From positions 1-32,274 of the forward strand of contig CAJOKX010000020.1 in assembly GCA_905235415.1 (NCBI GenBank): DNA of 32,274 bases, in the 5' to 3' direction. This DNA comes from an uncultured Lachnospiraceae bacterium (GTDB lineage: Bacteria > Bacillota > Clostridia > Lachnospirales > Lachnospiraceae). Of the stretch, positions 23,250 through 31,682 are shown in pieces (within the stretch, counting starts at the first letter, position 1; every line of letters starts with the position of its first letter). The translations under genes and the position numbers were made by a program. The notes below the pieces were generated by a model. The model was not told the DNA's origin. It ran no database searches and worked only from the letters and a program-made list of their open reading frames with translations.

Positions 23250-24740
23250 ATGAGTGAGAAGATTATTGAGTTAAAGCATGTCAATAAGCATTACGGAGGG
23301 GTGCACGCCCTGAAGGATGTGGATTTCGATCTGAACAGGGGAGAGATTCTCTGCCTGATCGGGCAGAACGGCTGCGGCAAGTCCACGATGATCAAGGTAA
23401 TCTCCGGGGTCATCGACGTGGATGAAGGGAGCGAGATTATCCTGAACGGCACGTCCTCCGGCAGGGTCAGCGCGATCGAGGCGATGAACAGCGGCGTGCG
23501 GGTCATTTACCAGGATCTGAGTCTGTTCCCGAATCTGACGGTCGCGGAGAATATCGCGTTCGACCGCCACATTGATCCTTCGGTGCGCGGCGTGAGCTGG
23601 AGCGAGATGCGCGCGCAGGCGGAGGAAGTGATGGACAGGATGCACATCCATCTGGATCCGGACCGCCTGATCGAGGAGCTCTCCATAGCGGACCGGCAGC
23701 TGGTCGCGATCGCGAGGGCGCTTGCGACAAATGCGAAGATCCTGATCATGGATGAGCCGACCTCCTCGCTGACGAGGAAAGAGGTCAATGTCCTGTTTTC
23801 CATCATCAAGTCCCTTCAGGAGAAGGGCATGACCGTTATGTTCGTCAGCCATAAACTGGATGAGATCATAGAGATCGCGGAGCGGATCACGGTGATGCGG
23901 GACGGCAGGATCATTACGACCATCAGCAACAAGGACGTGGATGAGACACAGCTGGCGCAGATGATCAGCGGACAGTCGATCTCCTATCACCAGGACTTTT
24001 CCCCGTGCGGGGACAGGACGGTGCTGGAGGTGAAGAACCTGTCCTGCGGAAGCCAGTACAGGGACGTCTCATTTTCGCTCATGGAAGGGGAGATTCTCGG
24101 AATCATAGGCCTTCTGGGATCGGGACGCACCGAGCTTGCCACTTCCATATTCGGAATGAATCCGCCTGACAGCGGGCAGATCCTGCTGGAGGGCAGGGAG
24201 GTGCACTTTAAGAGCAACCGGGACGCGATCGCGGGCGGAATTGCCTATGTGCCGGAGGACCGGCTGCTGCAGGGCCTGGTCCTGAATCAGAGCATAGAGA
24301 ATAATACGGTGATCTCCGTGCTGAAGAAGCTGAAGACGCATCTGGGCCTGATGGACCGCAGGAAGAGCCGCGAGCTGACGCAGAAGTGGATCGAAGAGCT
24401 CAGCATCCGCAGCGCGCAGCCGCAGATCAACGCATCCACGATGTCCGGCGGCAATCAGCAGAAGATCGTGATCTCCAAATGGCTCTCGACGGAGCCGAAG
24501 GTGCTGATCCTCGATCAGCCGACGAACGGGATCGATATCGCGGCCAAGAGCACGATATATGACCTGATCCGCCAGCTGTCGCGTCAGGGCATGAGCATCA
24601 TCCTGATATCGGATGAGGTGCCGGAGATCTATTACAACTGCCCCAGGGCGCTGGTGATGCACAAGGGGCGGATCGTGAAAGAACTGGACTGCACCGCGGT
24701 TACAGAGAACCAGTTCAGTCAGGAGGTGCTGAGTGACTAA
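23250..24740 (+). CDS. Sugar ABC transporter ATP-binding protein (RbsA/RhaT-like)
   Basis: The protein has about 496 residues with two fused ATPase domains. The first has Walker A GQNGCGKST and signature LSIADRQLVAIARAL with LIMDEPTSS. The second has the degenerate Walker A LGSGRTEL and signature MSGGNQQKIVISKWL, then LILDQPTNGID. This asymmetric pattern is typical for RbsA-type sugar importers. ATG 23250 is preferred because GAGGA is six bases upstream; an ATG at 23244 directly abuts that site. It overlaps the next gene by eight bases. Confidence 0.95.
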   Translation: MSEKIIELKHVNKHYGGVHALKDVDFDLNRGEILCLIGQNGCGKSTMIKVISGVIDVDEGSEIILNGTSSGRVSAIEAMNSGVRVIYQDLSLFPNLTVAENIAFDRHIDPSVRGVSWSEMRAQAEEVMDRMHIHLDPDRLIEELSIADRQLVAIARALATNAKILIMDEPTSSLTRKEVNVLFSIIKSLQEKGMTVMFVSHKLDEIIEIAERITVMRDGRIITTISNKDVDETQLAQMISGQSISYHQDFSPCGDRTVLEVKNLSCGSQYRDVSFSLMEGEILGIIGLLGSGRTELATSIFGMNPPDSGQILLEGREVHFKSNRDAIAGGIAYVPEDRLLQGLVLNQSIENNTVISVLKKLKTHLGLMDRRKSRELTQKWIEELSIRSAQPQINASTMSGGNQQKIVISKWLSTEPKVLILDQPTNGIDIAAKSTIYDLIRQLSRQGMSIILISDEVPEIYYNCPRALVMHKGRIVKELDCTAVTENQFSQEVLSD

Positions 24741-25716
24741 GCAATCATCAGAAAATAAATTTACGAAGAGTTATGAATTTATGCTTCTGGTTGTCGTGCT
24801 GGCACTGGTCGCCGTCCTGGCGATAGCAACCGGGGGCAGGTCCATCCAGCCCGAGAATATCATCGATATGCTGACGAGCAATTCGGCTTACGGCGTGATT
24901 GCAGTCGGGTGCCTGTTTGTAATCATATCGGGCGGTATCGATATTTCCTTCATGGCGGTGGCGGCCGTCGCGCAGTATGTGATGGCATTGTTCATGCTGA
25001 ATGTCGGAGGGAATTTCCTGTTCTGCTACCTGATCGTCATCGTGACCGGCGCGGCGTTCGGATTCGTGAATGCGGTGCTGGTGAACCGGCTGAAGGTGCC
25101 GACCATGATCATCACGATCGGTACGATGAATATCATTTACGGGGTGATGATGAAGGTGTCCGGAGGAAAGAGACTCCACGGCTTCCCGTCGTGGTTCTCC
25201 TCCAAGACCAAGCTCTCCCTGTTCCTGATCTCCGTCGGTACGCTGATTGCGATGCTGGCTGTCGCGTACTGGATTCTGCGCAAGACCAAGGTCGGAAGAA
25301 AGATCTTCGCGATCGGCGGCAACATGGAAGCCGCGCGCAGAAGCGGCATCAATATCCTGAAGGTGCAGCTGTTTGTCTACGGATTCGCGGGCGCGGCCGC
25401 AGGGCTCGGCGCCCTGATCAAATGTTACCTCACGCAGCAGGCGTCGATCGAGGCGCTCTACGGGGATGAGATGGATGTCCTGGCGATGGTCGTCCTGGGC
25501 GGCGTATCGCTCTCGGGCGGCAAGGGCTCCGTGCCCGGAACGCTGCTCGGCATCCTGATTATCGCCCTCCTGGGCAACGGGATGACGCTGGTCGGCGTAT
25601 CGAGTTACTGGAAGGATCTGGTGATCGGGGCTGTGATCCTGATCAGCTTCTGCATCACCGGATGGCGGGTCATCCAGACCCAGAAGAAGGAGAAGAGAGG
25701 AGGGTCTGCGGAATGA
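24733..25716 (+). CDS. Sugar ABC transporter permease 1 (RbsC/RhaP-like)
   Basis: The 327-residue multi-pass permease has the RbsC-family landmarks: GVIAVGCLFVIISGGIDISF, NAVLVNRLKVPTMIITIGTM, the IFAIGGNMEAARRSGINI cytoplasmic loop, and VVLGGVSLSGGKGSVPGTLL. The start is GTG (24733), inside the end of the ATPase gene, with AGGAGG before it. It probably forms a heterodimer with the next gene. Confidence 0.94.
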   Translation: MTKQSSENKFTKSYEFMLLVVVLALVAVLAIATGGRSIQPENIIDMLTSNSAYGVIAVGCLFVIISGGIDISFMAVAAVAQYVMALFMLNVGGNFLFCYLIVIVTGAAFGFVNAVLVNRLKVPTMIITIGTMNIIYGVMMKVSGGKRLHGFPSWFSSKTKLSLFLISVGTLIAMLAVAYWILRKTKVGRKIFAIGGNMEAARRSGINILKVQLFVYGFAGAAAGLGALIKCYLTQQASIEALYGDEMDVLAMVVLGGVSLSGGKGSVPGTLLGILIIALLGNGMTLVGVSSYWKDLVIGAVILISFCITGWRVIQTQKKEKRGGSAE

Positions 25717-26681
25717 ATAGCAAGAGTGTACGTTCCGGCGGTCTCGGGCAGCATGAAGACCTGATGCTGATTCTTCTGACGATTATTCTGGTCGTGTTCT
25801 TCAGCATCATGAAGCCGTCTTTCTTCTCACTGGCTTCGTTTGCGTCGATCGCAAGACAGATCCCGGAGATCGGGCTGTTTACGCTGGCCATGATGCTGCC
25901 GATGCTGGTCGGCGGAATTGACCTGTCGATCATCGCGACGGCGAACCTGGCGTCGATCCTGATGGGGATGTTTATGAACCGGTATATTCCGAAGGGTGAG
26001 GAGAATGTCCCGGTCGTGATCGCCGCGCTTGGAATCGGCGTTGCAGTCTGCGTACTGGTCGGATTCCTGAACGGCGTGATCATCGCCATCTTCCGGATTC
26101 CGGCTATGCTGGTCACCCTCGGCATGCAGATGGTTGTGACAGGCATCAGCCTCGGAATCACGAGGGGCGGCACCCTGTCCGGGTTCCCGGTTTCCTTTAC
26201 ATCGATCGGAAACGGGGATATCGCGGGGATACCGATTCAGTTTATCGTGTTTCTGATTGCGGGCGCGGTGCTGCTCGTAATCATGCAGATGACGTCCTTC
26301 GGCATTCGCCTGAAGATGTACGGTTCGAATCACACGGCCACCGTGTATTCCGGAACCAATGAAATATCGCTGCTGATCCGGACACACATGCTCTCCGGCG
26401 TGTATGTCAGCCTGGCTGCCATCATCATGTCGTCGAGGCTGACGTCGGCCTCCGCCGGCGCTGCGGCCAACTACCTGATGCGCGCGATTCTGATCGCGGT
26501 GCTGGGCGGCGTGGATCCGAACGGCGGGAAAGGGCGCGTGATGGGAGTCTTCTGGGCCGTGCTGCTGTTCCAGTGCATGGCGACGGGACTGAATGTCCTG
26601 CGGGTGAATTCCTACATCGTAATCGCGCTGTACGGAGTGATCCTGCTTCTGTCCGTGTTCGTGAGGACGAAGAGGCAGTAA
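25713..26681 (+). CDS. Sugar ABC transporter permease 2 (RbsC/RhaQ-like)
   Basis: The 322-residue second permease overlaps the first by four bases (ATGA at 25713). Family landmarks are LPMLVGGIDLSIIATANLAS, FRIPAMLVTLGMQMVVTGIS, MYGSNHTATVYSGTNE and VLGGVDPNGGKGRVMGVFWA. The upstream frame to 25662 lies within the previous gene. A purine-rich tandem repeat starts immediately after its stop. Confidence 0.94.
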   Translation: MNSKSVRSGGLGQHEDLMLILLTIILVVFFSIMKPSFFSLASFASIARQIPEIGLFTLAMMLPMLVGGIDLSIIATANLASILMGMFMNRYIPKGEENVPVVIAALGIGVAVCVLVGFLNGVIIAIFRIPAMLVTLGMQMVVTGISLGITRGGTLSGFPVSFTSIGNGDIAGIPIQFIVFLIAGAVLLVIMQMTSFGIRLKMYGSNHTATVYSGTNEISLLIRTHMLSGVYVSLAAIIMSSRLTSASAGAAANYLMRAILIAVLGGVDPNGGKGRVMGVFWAVLLFQCMATGLNVLRVNSYIVIALYGVILLLSVFVRTKRQ

Positions 26682-26682
26682 G

Positions 26683-26771
26683 AGACAGCAGGAAGAGGCA
26701 GCAGAAGGCGGCAGGGCGGCAGAAGGAGACTGCCGGGGAAGACAGCAGGAAGAGACAGCAGAAGACGGCAG
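26683..26771. repeat. Purine-rich duplication after a permease stop codon
   Basis: AGACAGCAGGAAGAG(G/A)CAGC followed by AGAAG(G/A)CGGCAGG occurs twice, at about 26683 and 26740, 57 bases apart. Shorter GGCAGAAGG units lie between them. The array fills most of the 119-bp gap between permease and kinase genes and starts two bases after the stop. Confidence 0.75.
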
Positions 26772-26800
26772 GAGACACTGCATCCTGCATATGGAGATAG

Positions 26801-28252
26801 ATGATGGAAAATAAACATACGGAACTGAATTTGCTCGCATTTGACTGCGGCAACAGCAGCATCCGCACGATTCTCTGCCGTTTCGACGGGGAGAAGATCG
26901 TCAGCGAGGTAATTCTGCAGGAGCCCAACCATATCATAGAAGACGGAGGTCTGTTCTACTGGGATATGCCGCAGATCTTCTCCATCATGAAACGCGGGCT
27001 GGGACTTGCGGCGCAGAAGGCGGACCGCATCGATTCCGTCGGAATCTGCACATGGGGCGTTGATTTCCAGATGGTGGACGATGAGGGGAATCTTCTGGAG
27101 CGCGCGCTCTGTTACCGGAACAATATCGGGGAAGAGGCCTCGAAGGACCTGACGCCCGAGCTGAGCAGGGAGATGTTCTATCGGACCGGGATCCTGTGCG
27201 ACAAGATCAACACGGTCTTCATGCTGAAGGGGCTGCACCGCTACGCCCCGTCAATCCTGGAGAAGGGCCGGAAGATCCTGATCGTGCCGGACGTGTTCGT
27301 TTACCTGTTCACGGGCGTCCTGATGAATGAGCCGAGCGAGCTGTCCACCACGCAGATGCTGGATGTGGAGAGCATGCAGATCGACCGGGCGCAGTGCGAA
27401 TACGCAGGCGTCTCCCCGGATATCTTCTCGCAGATCGGCGTCCACGGGCAGAAGGTCGGCAATATCCGCAGGGAGATCCTGGACGAGTTGGGAATCTCCT
27501 ATAATATTCCGCTGATCTGCGTCCCGTCGCATGATACCGCCTGCGCGGTGCTGGCGATCCCGTCCGTGGAGGAGAAGTATCTGTTCGTCAGCTCCGGCAC
27601 CTGGGCGCTGGTCGGCGCGCAGTGTCCCAGACCGGTCATTACCGATGCGGTGCTCGAGGCGAACCTGACCAATGAGACGGGCGCGTTCGGAAGGACGACG
27701 CTGCTCCGCAATCATGCGGGGATGTTCATTATACAGAGACTCAAGGCCGAGTATGAGGAAGAGACCGGGGCGAAGACCGGCTGGAATGAATTCACGGCTC
27801 TGGCGGACACCTGGACCGGAGAGACGGTTCTGTTTGACGTCAATGACAGCCGTCTGTTTAATCCGAAGCATATGGCAACCGAGATCAGGGCCATGATCCG
27901 TGAGGCCGCGCCGGATCTTCCCGCCGGGGAGCAGATCAGCTGGCCGATGCTGACAGCGTCCGTATACCAGGCGCTCGGCAGCAGCTTCGCGAAGGTGCTC
28001 AGACAGGTTGCGCAGTGCACGGGAGATACCTATGACTGCGTATATATCGTGGGCGGCGGTTCAAAGAACGCCATGATCAACCAGAGATGCGCGGACGGGA
28101 TCGGCCTGCCCGTGTACGCCTGCGACATGGAATGTTCGTCGGTCGGCAACGCTGCGTCTCAGCTTGCGTATCATTTCCCGCAGCTTGCGTATGAGGACCT
28201 TCGTAAGATTATCCGGAATTCACTGAAGACAACAACCTATCACCCATCCTGA
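26801..28252 (+). CDS. FGGY-family sugar kinase, rhamnulokinase-like
   Basis: The 483-residue kinase phosphorylates a keto sugar with ATP. It follows RhaB more closely than XylB or LsrK: LLAFDCGNSSIRTILCRFDG, CTWGVDFQMVDDEGN with LCYRN, the substrate region SELSTTQMLDVES, SHDTACAVLAIPS, VSSGTWALVGAQCP, and TNETGAFGRTTLLRNHAGMF. The ATP-site segment YIVGGGSKNAMINQ is near the C-terminus. Two adjacent ATGs (26801, 26804) both fit the GGAG site. In the operon it acts between import and the aldolase. Confidence 0.9.
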   Translation: MMENKHTELNLLAFDCGNSSIRTILCRFDGEKIVSEVILQEPNHIIEDGGLFYWDMPQIFSIMKRGLGLAAQKADRIDSVGICTWGVDFQMVDDEGNLLERALCYRNNIGEEASKDLTPELSREMFYRTGILCDKINTVFMLKGLHRYAPSILEKGRKILIVPDVFVYLFTGVLMNEPSELSTTQMLDVESMQIDRAQCEYAGVSPDIFSQIGVHGQKVGNIRREILDELGISYNIPLICVPSHDTACAVLAIPSVEEKYLFVSSGTWALVGAQCPRPVITDAVLEANLTNETGAFGRTTLLRNHAGMFIIQRLKAEYEEETGAKTGWNEFTALADTWTGETVLFDVNDSRLFNPKHMATEIRAMIREAAPDLPAGEQISWPMLTASVYQALGSSFAKVLRQVAQCTGDTYDCVYIVGGGSKNAMINQRCADGIGLPVYACDMECSSVGNAASQLAYHFPQLAYEDLRKIIRNSLKTTTYHPS

Positions 28253-28288
28253 CACAGGGCGGATAAGCAGAACGAGGAGGAAGCAGGA

Positions 28289-28927
28289 ATGAATTATAAA
28301 GATTTGATTATCCGGAGCGGCGTGCGGATGCTGCACTCCGGTCTGACGGTGGAGACCTGGGGAAATATCAGCGTGCGCGACCCTGAGACCGGTCTGATCT
28401 ATCTCACCCCGTCCGGAATGCCGTATGATATTCTCTGCGAGGACGACGTGGTGGTCATGAACAGCGACTTCCAGGTCGTGGAAGGAACCCGGAAGCCGAC
28501 GATCGAAGCGGGGATGCATATCCGGATCATGAATGCGCGTCCGGATGTCAATGCCGTGCTTCATACGCATCCGGTCGATTCCCAGATATTTGCCTGTCTG
28601 CACAGGGATATCCCGCCGGTTATCGATGAGGCGGCGCAGCTGCTGGAAGGGCCTGCGAGATGCGCCCGCTATGCGCTTCCCGGAACGGATGAGCTTGCGG
28701 ACAACGTGGTCGAGGCGCTCGGAGGCGGGATGGCCTGCCTGATGGCCAACCACGGGGCGGTCTGTGTCGGCGGCGACATCGACCATGCGTTCCGCGTCTG
28801 CACCGTGCTGGAGATGACGGCGAAGATCTATTACAAGGCGCTGTGCATCGGGGATCCGCAGCCGATCGATGATGAGAAGGTTGCGTTCATGGCAGATTTT
28901 GTGAAGAACAGTTACGGCCAGAGGTGA
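28289..28927 (+). CDS. Class II aldolase/adducin family, fuculose/rhamnulose-phosphate aldolase-like
   Basis: The 212-residue protein is of the zinc-dependent class II aldolase family. Features include GLTVETWGNISVRDPETGLI, LTPSGMPYD, the metal ligands in LHTHPVDS, the Glu in TIEAGMH, and a later His in MANHGAVCVGG. Relatives cleave L-fuculose- or L-rhamnulose-1-phosphate to dihydroxyacetone phosphate and lactaldehyde; ribulose-5-phosphate 4-epimerases share the fold. Next to an FGGY kinase the aldolase role is more likely. It starts after GAGGAAG and ends six bases before the regulator's start. Confidence 0.9.
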   Translation: MNYKDLIIRSGVRMLHSGLTVETWGNISVRDPETGLIYLTPSGMPYDILCEDDVVVMNSDFQVVEGTRKPTIEAGMHIRIMNARPDVNAVLHTHPVDSQIFACLHRDIPPVIDEAAQLLEGPARCARYALPGTDELADNVVEALGGGMACLMANHGAVCVGGDIDHAFRVCTVLEMTAKIYYKALCIGDPQPIDDEKVAFMADFVKNSYGQR

Positions 28928-28933
28928 GCCAGG

Positions 28934-29794
28934 GTGAAAGACATGAAGCGCCTGCCTTATACGAGGCAGCAGAAGATTCTTGAACAGTTGAACAGCCTGG
29001 ACCAGTATGAGTGCCTGAAGATCGATGATCTGGCAAGAGACTTCAATGTCTCGAACATGACGATCTACCGGGACATCGAGCAGCTGGAGAAGTCCGGGGA
29101 CGCGCTGCGCGTACACGGCGGAGTGCGTCCCGCTGACAGGGACTTAGCGGAGAGCGGGGAGAGTTCTTCGCAGGGCGGACCGGCGATTCTTCCCGCATAT
29201 CACGACTCCACGATAGAGGAGCGCTTCAGCAGGGAGATCGAATCCAAGCGCGCGATCGCGGAGACTGCCGCCGGGTATGTGAAGGACGGGGACGTGATCG
29301 CGATTGATCCGAGCACGACCACGCTGTGCATGTGTGCCTGCCTGATGGACCGGAAGATCACCGTGGTGACGACGAGCATCAACGTGGTGCTCCAGTTCGC
29401 CTCCTCCAAGACGGTCAGCGTGATCCTCTGCGGGGGAACGATCCGCAAGAGCGCGCTGTCGGTGGTCGGCCCTCTGGTTTCGGAGACCACGAGCAGGATC
29501 CGGGTCTCGAAGTGCTTCGTTTCCGCGGCCGCATTTGCCTATGAGCAGGGTCTTACGGATATGACGATGGAGGAATGCGAGGCGAAACGGCAGCTGATGC
29601 ATGGCTGCAGGGAGGTCTACGCGCTTCTGGACCACACCAAGATCAATCAGTATGCGCCGTTCGTCGTATGCTCCGTGCGGGATATCAACACGATCATCAC
29701 GGACAGCAGGACAGGGGACAGCCCGGAGAAGAGCGCGATCCTGCGCAGGTGCGCGGATGACGGCGTCAGCCTGGTCTACGCAGGTGCGGGCTGA
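28934..29794 (+). CDS. DeoR/GlpR-family transcriptional regulator
   Basis: The 286-residue regulator has an N-terminal DeoR helix-turn-helix (RQQKILEQLNSLDQY, IDDLARDFNVSNMTIYRDIE, then VHGGV) and a C-terminal sugar-phosphate sensor domain (DGDVIAIDPSTTTLCMCACL, ILCGGTIRKSALSVVGPLV, and KINQYAPF near the end). It probably represses the operon until a phosphorylated intermediate made by the kinase binds it. The GTG start follows GAGGTGA; an ATG nine bases later is an alternative. Its last codons and stop are duplicated 61 bases downstream. Confidence 0.93.
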   Translation: MKDMKRLPYTRQQKILEQLNSLDQYECLKIDDLARDFNVSNMTIYRDIEQLEKSGDALRVHGGVRPADRDLAESGESSSQGGPAILPAYHDSTIEERFSREIESKRAIAETAAGYVKDGDVIAIDPSTTTLCMCACLMDRKITVVTTSINVVLQFASSKTVSVILCGGTIRKSALSVVGPLVSETTSRIRVSKCFVSAAAFAYEQGLTDMTMEECEAKRQLMHGCREVYALLDHTKINQYAPFVVCSVRDINTIITDSRTGDSPEKSAILRRCADDGVSLVYAGAG

Positions 29795-29874
29795 GGCGGG
29801 ATCTGTGTTCAGCTCAATGCCTTCATCCGGCCTGGTCTGCGCTGGTGCGGGCTGAGGCGGATCTTTCATTCAGT
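29770..29874. repeat. Duplication of the 3' end of the DeoR gene
   Basis: About 44 bases including the last codons and TGA of the regulator (from CCTGGTCTACGCAGG at 29770) recur at 29831 with few changes (CCTGGTCTGCGCTGG). The second copy lies outside the gene. Confidence 0.85.
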
Positions 29875-29910
29875 TATCATATACAATATCAATGTTCATT
29901 CGTATTCGCT

Positions 29911-29946
29911 GCCCGGGCGCTTGTGTAAGGCGTCCGGGCGCTTTTT
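29911..29946 (+). terminator. Terminator of the sugar operon
   Basis: GCCCGGGCGC (29911-29920) pairs with GCGTCCGGGC (29930-29939), with one G-T wobble, and is followed by five T residues at 29942-29946. Confidence 0.85.
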
Positions 29947-29997
29947 GACAGGTACCGGATCAGGCTGTCAGTTGCTAATGAAGAGATTGCAAACCTG

Positions 29998-30006
29998 TGG
30001 TAGAAT
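29998..30006 (+). promoter_or_regulatory. Extended -10 promoter of the dipeptidase gene
   Basis: TGG-TAGAAT (29998-30006) is an extended -10 element about 50 bases before the ATG. A TTGACA at 29945 is too far upstream to pair with it, and no -35 is convincing. Confidence 0.45.
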
Positions 30007-30058
30007 GAAAGCCACAGGCGGCGCATGTGCCGCGAATGAATGGATGAGAGGACAAAAG

Positions 30059-31576
30059 ATGGCTTGTACGACAATACTGGTAGGAAAGAAAGCATCCTAT
30101 GACGGATCTACGATCATTGCCCGCAATGACGATTCGGGCGCCGGCCACTACACGCCCAAGAAATACGTGATCGTCCGGCCAAAGGAGCAGCCGCGGACGT
30201 ATACGAGTGTGCTGACGCACTGCACGGTGCAGCTTCCGGAGAATCCGATGCGATACAGCGCGGTTCCGGACGCGGTGGAAGGCAAGGGCATCTGGGCCGC
30301 CTGCGGCGTCAATGAGAAAAATGTCGGGATGACTGCGACGGAGACGATCACGTCCAATGAGAGAGTGATGGGCGCCGATCCGCTGGTACTGTATACGCCC
30401 GCCCACGGGGATGTCCCCGAGAAGGCAGGCGGACTTGGCGAGGAGGATTTCGTAGTCCTGGTTCTGCCGTATATCTCAAGCGCCAGGGAGGGCGTGCTCA
30501 GGCTCGGGGCGCTCCTGGAGCAGTATGGAACCAATGAGATGAACGGCATCGCATTTTCGGATGCGGATGAGATCTGGTGGATGGAAACCATCGGCGGGCA
30601 CCACTGGGCAGCCAGGAGAGTTCCGGACGAATGCTACGTGGTAATGCCGAATCAGCTGGGGCTGGATTCATTTGACCTGGAAGATGCGCTTGGAGAGGGA
30701 AAAGAGTATCTGTGCTCGAAAGACCTTCGCGCGTTCATTGAAGAGAATCATCTGGATCTTTCGCTGGACGGCGTGCTGAATCCGAGAGATGCGTTCGGAA
30801 GCCATGATGATGCCGATCATGTCTACAATACGCCGCGCGCATGGTACATGCTGCGGTATTTCAATCCGCGCACATATGTGTGGGACGGACCGGACGCGGA
30901 CTATACGCCGCTGAGCGATGACCTTCCGTGGTGCATGGTGCCGGAGAGAAAGATCACGACCGAAGATGTCAAATACATTCTGTCTTCGCATTATCAGGGG
31001 ACGCCGTACGATCCGTATCTGTCATACGGGGACAAATCCATGAGCGGCGCCTACAGGAGCATCGGAATCAACCGCACCGATTTTCTGGGAATGGTTCAGA
31101 TCCGCCCGGATCAGCCGGAAGCCTCCAGAGCGCTGCAGTGGCTGGCATTCGGGTCCAATGCATTTAACGTGATCGTGCCGTTCTATCCGAATGTTCCGCA
31201 TACCGAGCCGTATCTGTCCTCCACGTGCGGGGAGGTATCGACAGATACCTGGTACTGGACCAGCCGCCTGATCGCGGCGCTGGCGGATGCATCCTTCAAA
31301 AAGAGCCAGTTCCACATCGAGCGGTACACATTTACCGTACAGTCCATGGTGCGGGTCGTGATCCGTGAAACAGATCAGAAGATCCGTGCACTGTGCGGGA
31401 CGGCCGGCCCGGAGGGTGCGGATCAGGAAGCCCCTGCGCAGGCGGAAGAGATCCTGCTGGAGGCCAACCGACAGGTGGCGCAGATCCTTCAGGATGAATC
31501 ACAGAAGGTGCTGAAGCAGGTGCTGGATGAGGCAACCGGAGTGATGAAGAATCAGTACTCCAGATCAGACGCATAA
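30059..31576 (+). CDS. C69-family dipeptidase (PepD-like)
   Basis: The 505-residue peptidase begins MACTTILVGKKASYDGSTII, the signature of C69 N-terminal-nucleophile dipeptidases; Cys3 is the predicted nucleophile, exposed after removal of Met-Ala. Further landmarks are CGVNEKNVGMTATETITSNE, SDADEIWWMETIGGHHWAAR and SSTCGEVSTDTWYW. There is no signal peptide, so it is probably cytoplasmic and degrades imported dipeptides. ATG 30059 is chosen over an upstream in-frame start because homology begins there and GAGAGGA lies eight bases before it. A Glu/Gln-rich helical tail follows the catalytic domain. A four-unit repeat follows the stop. Confidence 0.94.
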   Translation: MACTTILVGKKASYDGSTIIARNDDSGAGHYTPKKYVIVRPKEQPRTYTSVLTHCTVQLPENPMRYSAVPDAVEGKGIWAACGVNEKNVGMTATETITSNERVMGADPLVLYTPAHGDVPEKAGGLGEEDFVVLVLPYISSAREGVLRLGALLEQYGTNEMNGIAFSDADEIWWMETIGGHHWAARRVPDECYVVMPNQLGLDSFDLEDALGEGKEYLCSKDLRAFIEENHLDLSLDGVLNPRDAFGSHDDADHVYNTPRAWYMLRYFNPRTYVWDGPDADYTPLSDDLPWCMVPERKITTEDVKYILSSHYQGTPYDPYLSYGDKSMSGAYRSIGINRTDFLGMVQIRPDQPEASRALQWLAFGSNAFNVIVPFYPNVPHTEPYLSSTCGEVSTDTWYWTSRLIAALADASFKKSQFHIERYTFTVQSMVRVVIRETDQKIRALCGTAGPEGADQEAPAQAEEILLEANRQVAQILQDESQKVLKQVLDEATGVMKNQYSRSDA

Positions 31577-31579
31577 ACC

Positions 31580-31681
31580 GGGATTCCGGATCGGACACAG
31601 GACCCGGCACTCCGGATCGGACACAGGCAACAATACTTCAGACCGGCTACAGGACTCGGTATTCCGGATCGGACACAAGCA
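31580..31681. repeat. 26-bp tandem repeat x 4 after a stop codon
   Basis: Units start at 31580, 31606, 31632 and 31658. Units 1, 2 and 4 share TCCGGATCGGACACA; unit 3 is diverged (TTCAGACCGGCTACA). The array fills the whole gap between the dipeptidase stop and the next start codon, which therefore has no ordinary ribosome site. Confidence 0.88.
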
Positions 31682-31682
31682 C

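Noticed and set aside
26801-28252. AI-2 kinase (LsrK) and quorum-signal uptake operon
   Set aside because: Kinase landmarks fit rhamnulokinase better, and no LsrF, LsrG or LsrR gene is present.
29945-29967. TTGACA as -35 of the dipeptidase promoter
   Set aside because: It lies in the tail of a terminator and no -10 box follows at 15-19 bases.
31580-31681. CRISPR-like array or coding extension of the cyclo-ligase
   Set aside because: The units are adjacent without spacers; the 26-bp period is not a multiple of three, so it does not encode a protein repeat, and family homology begins at ATG 31683.
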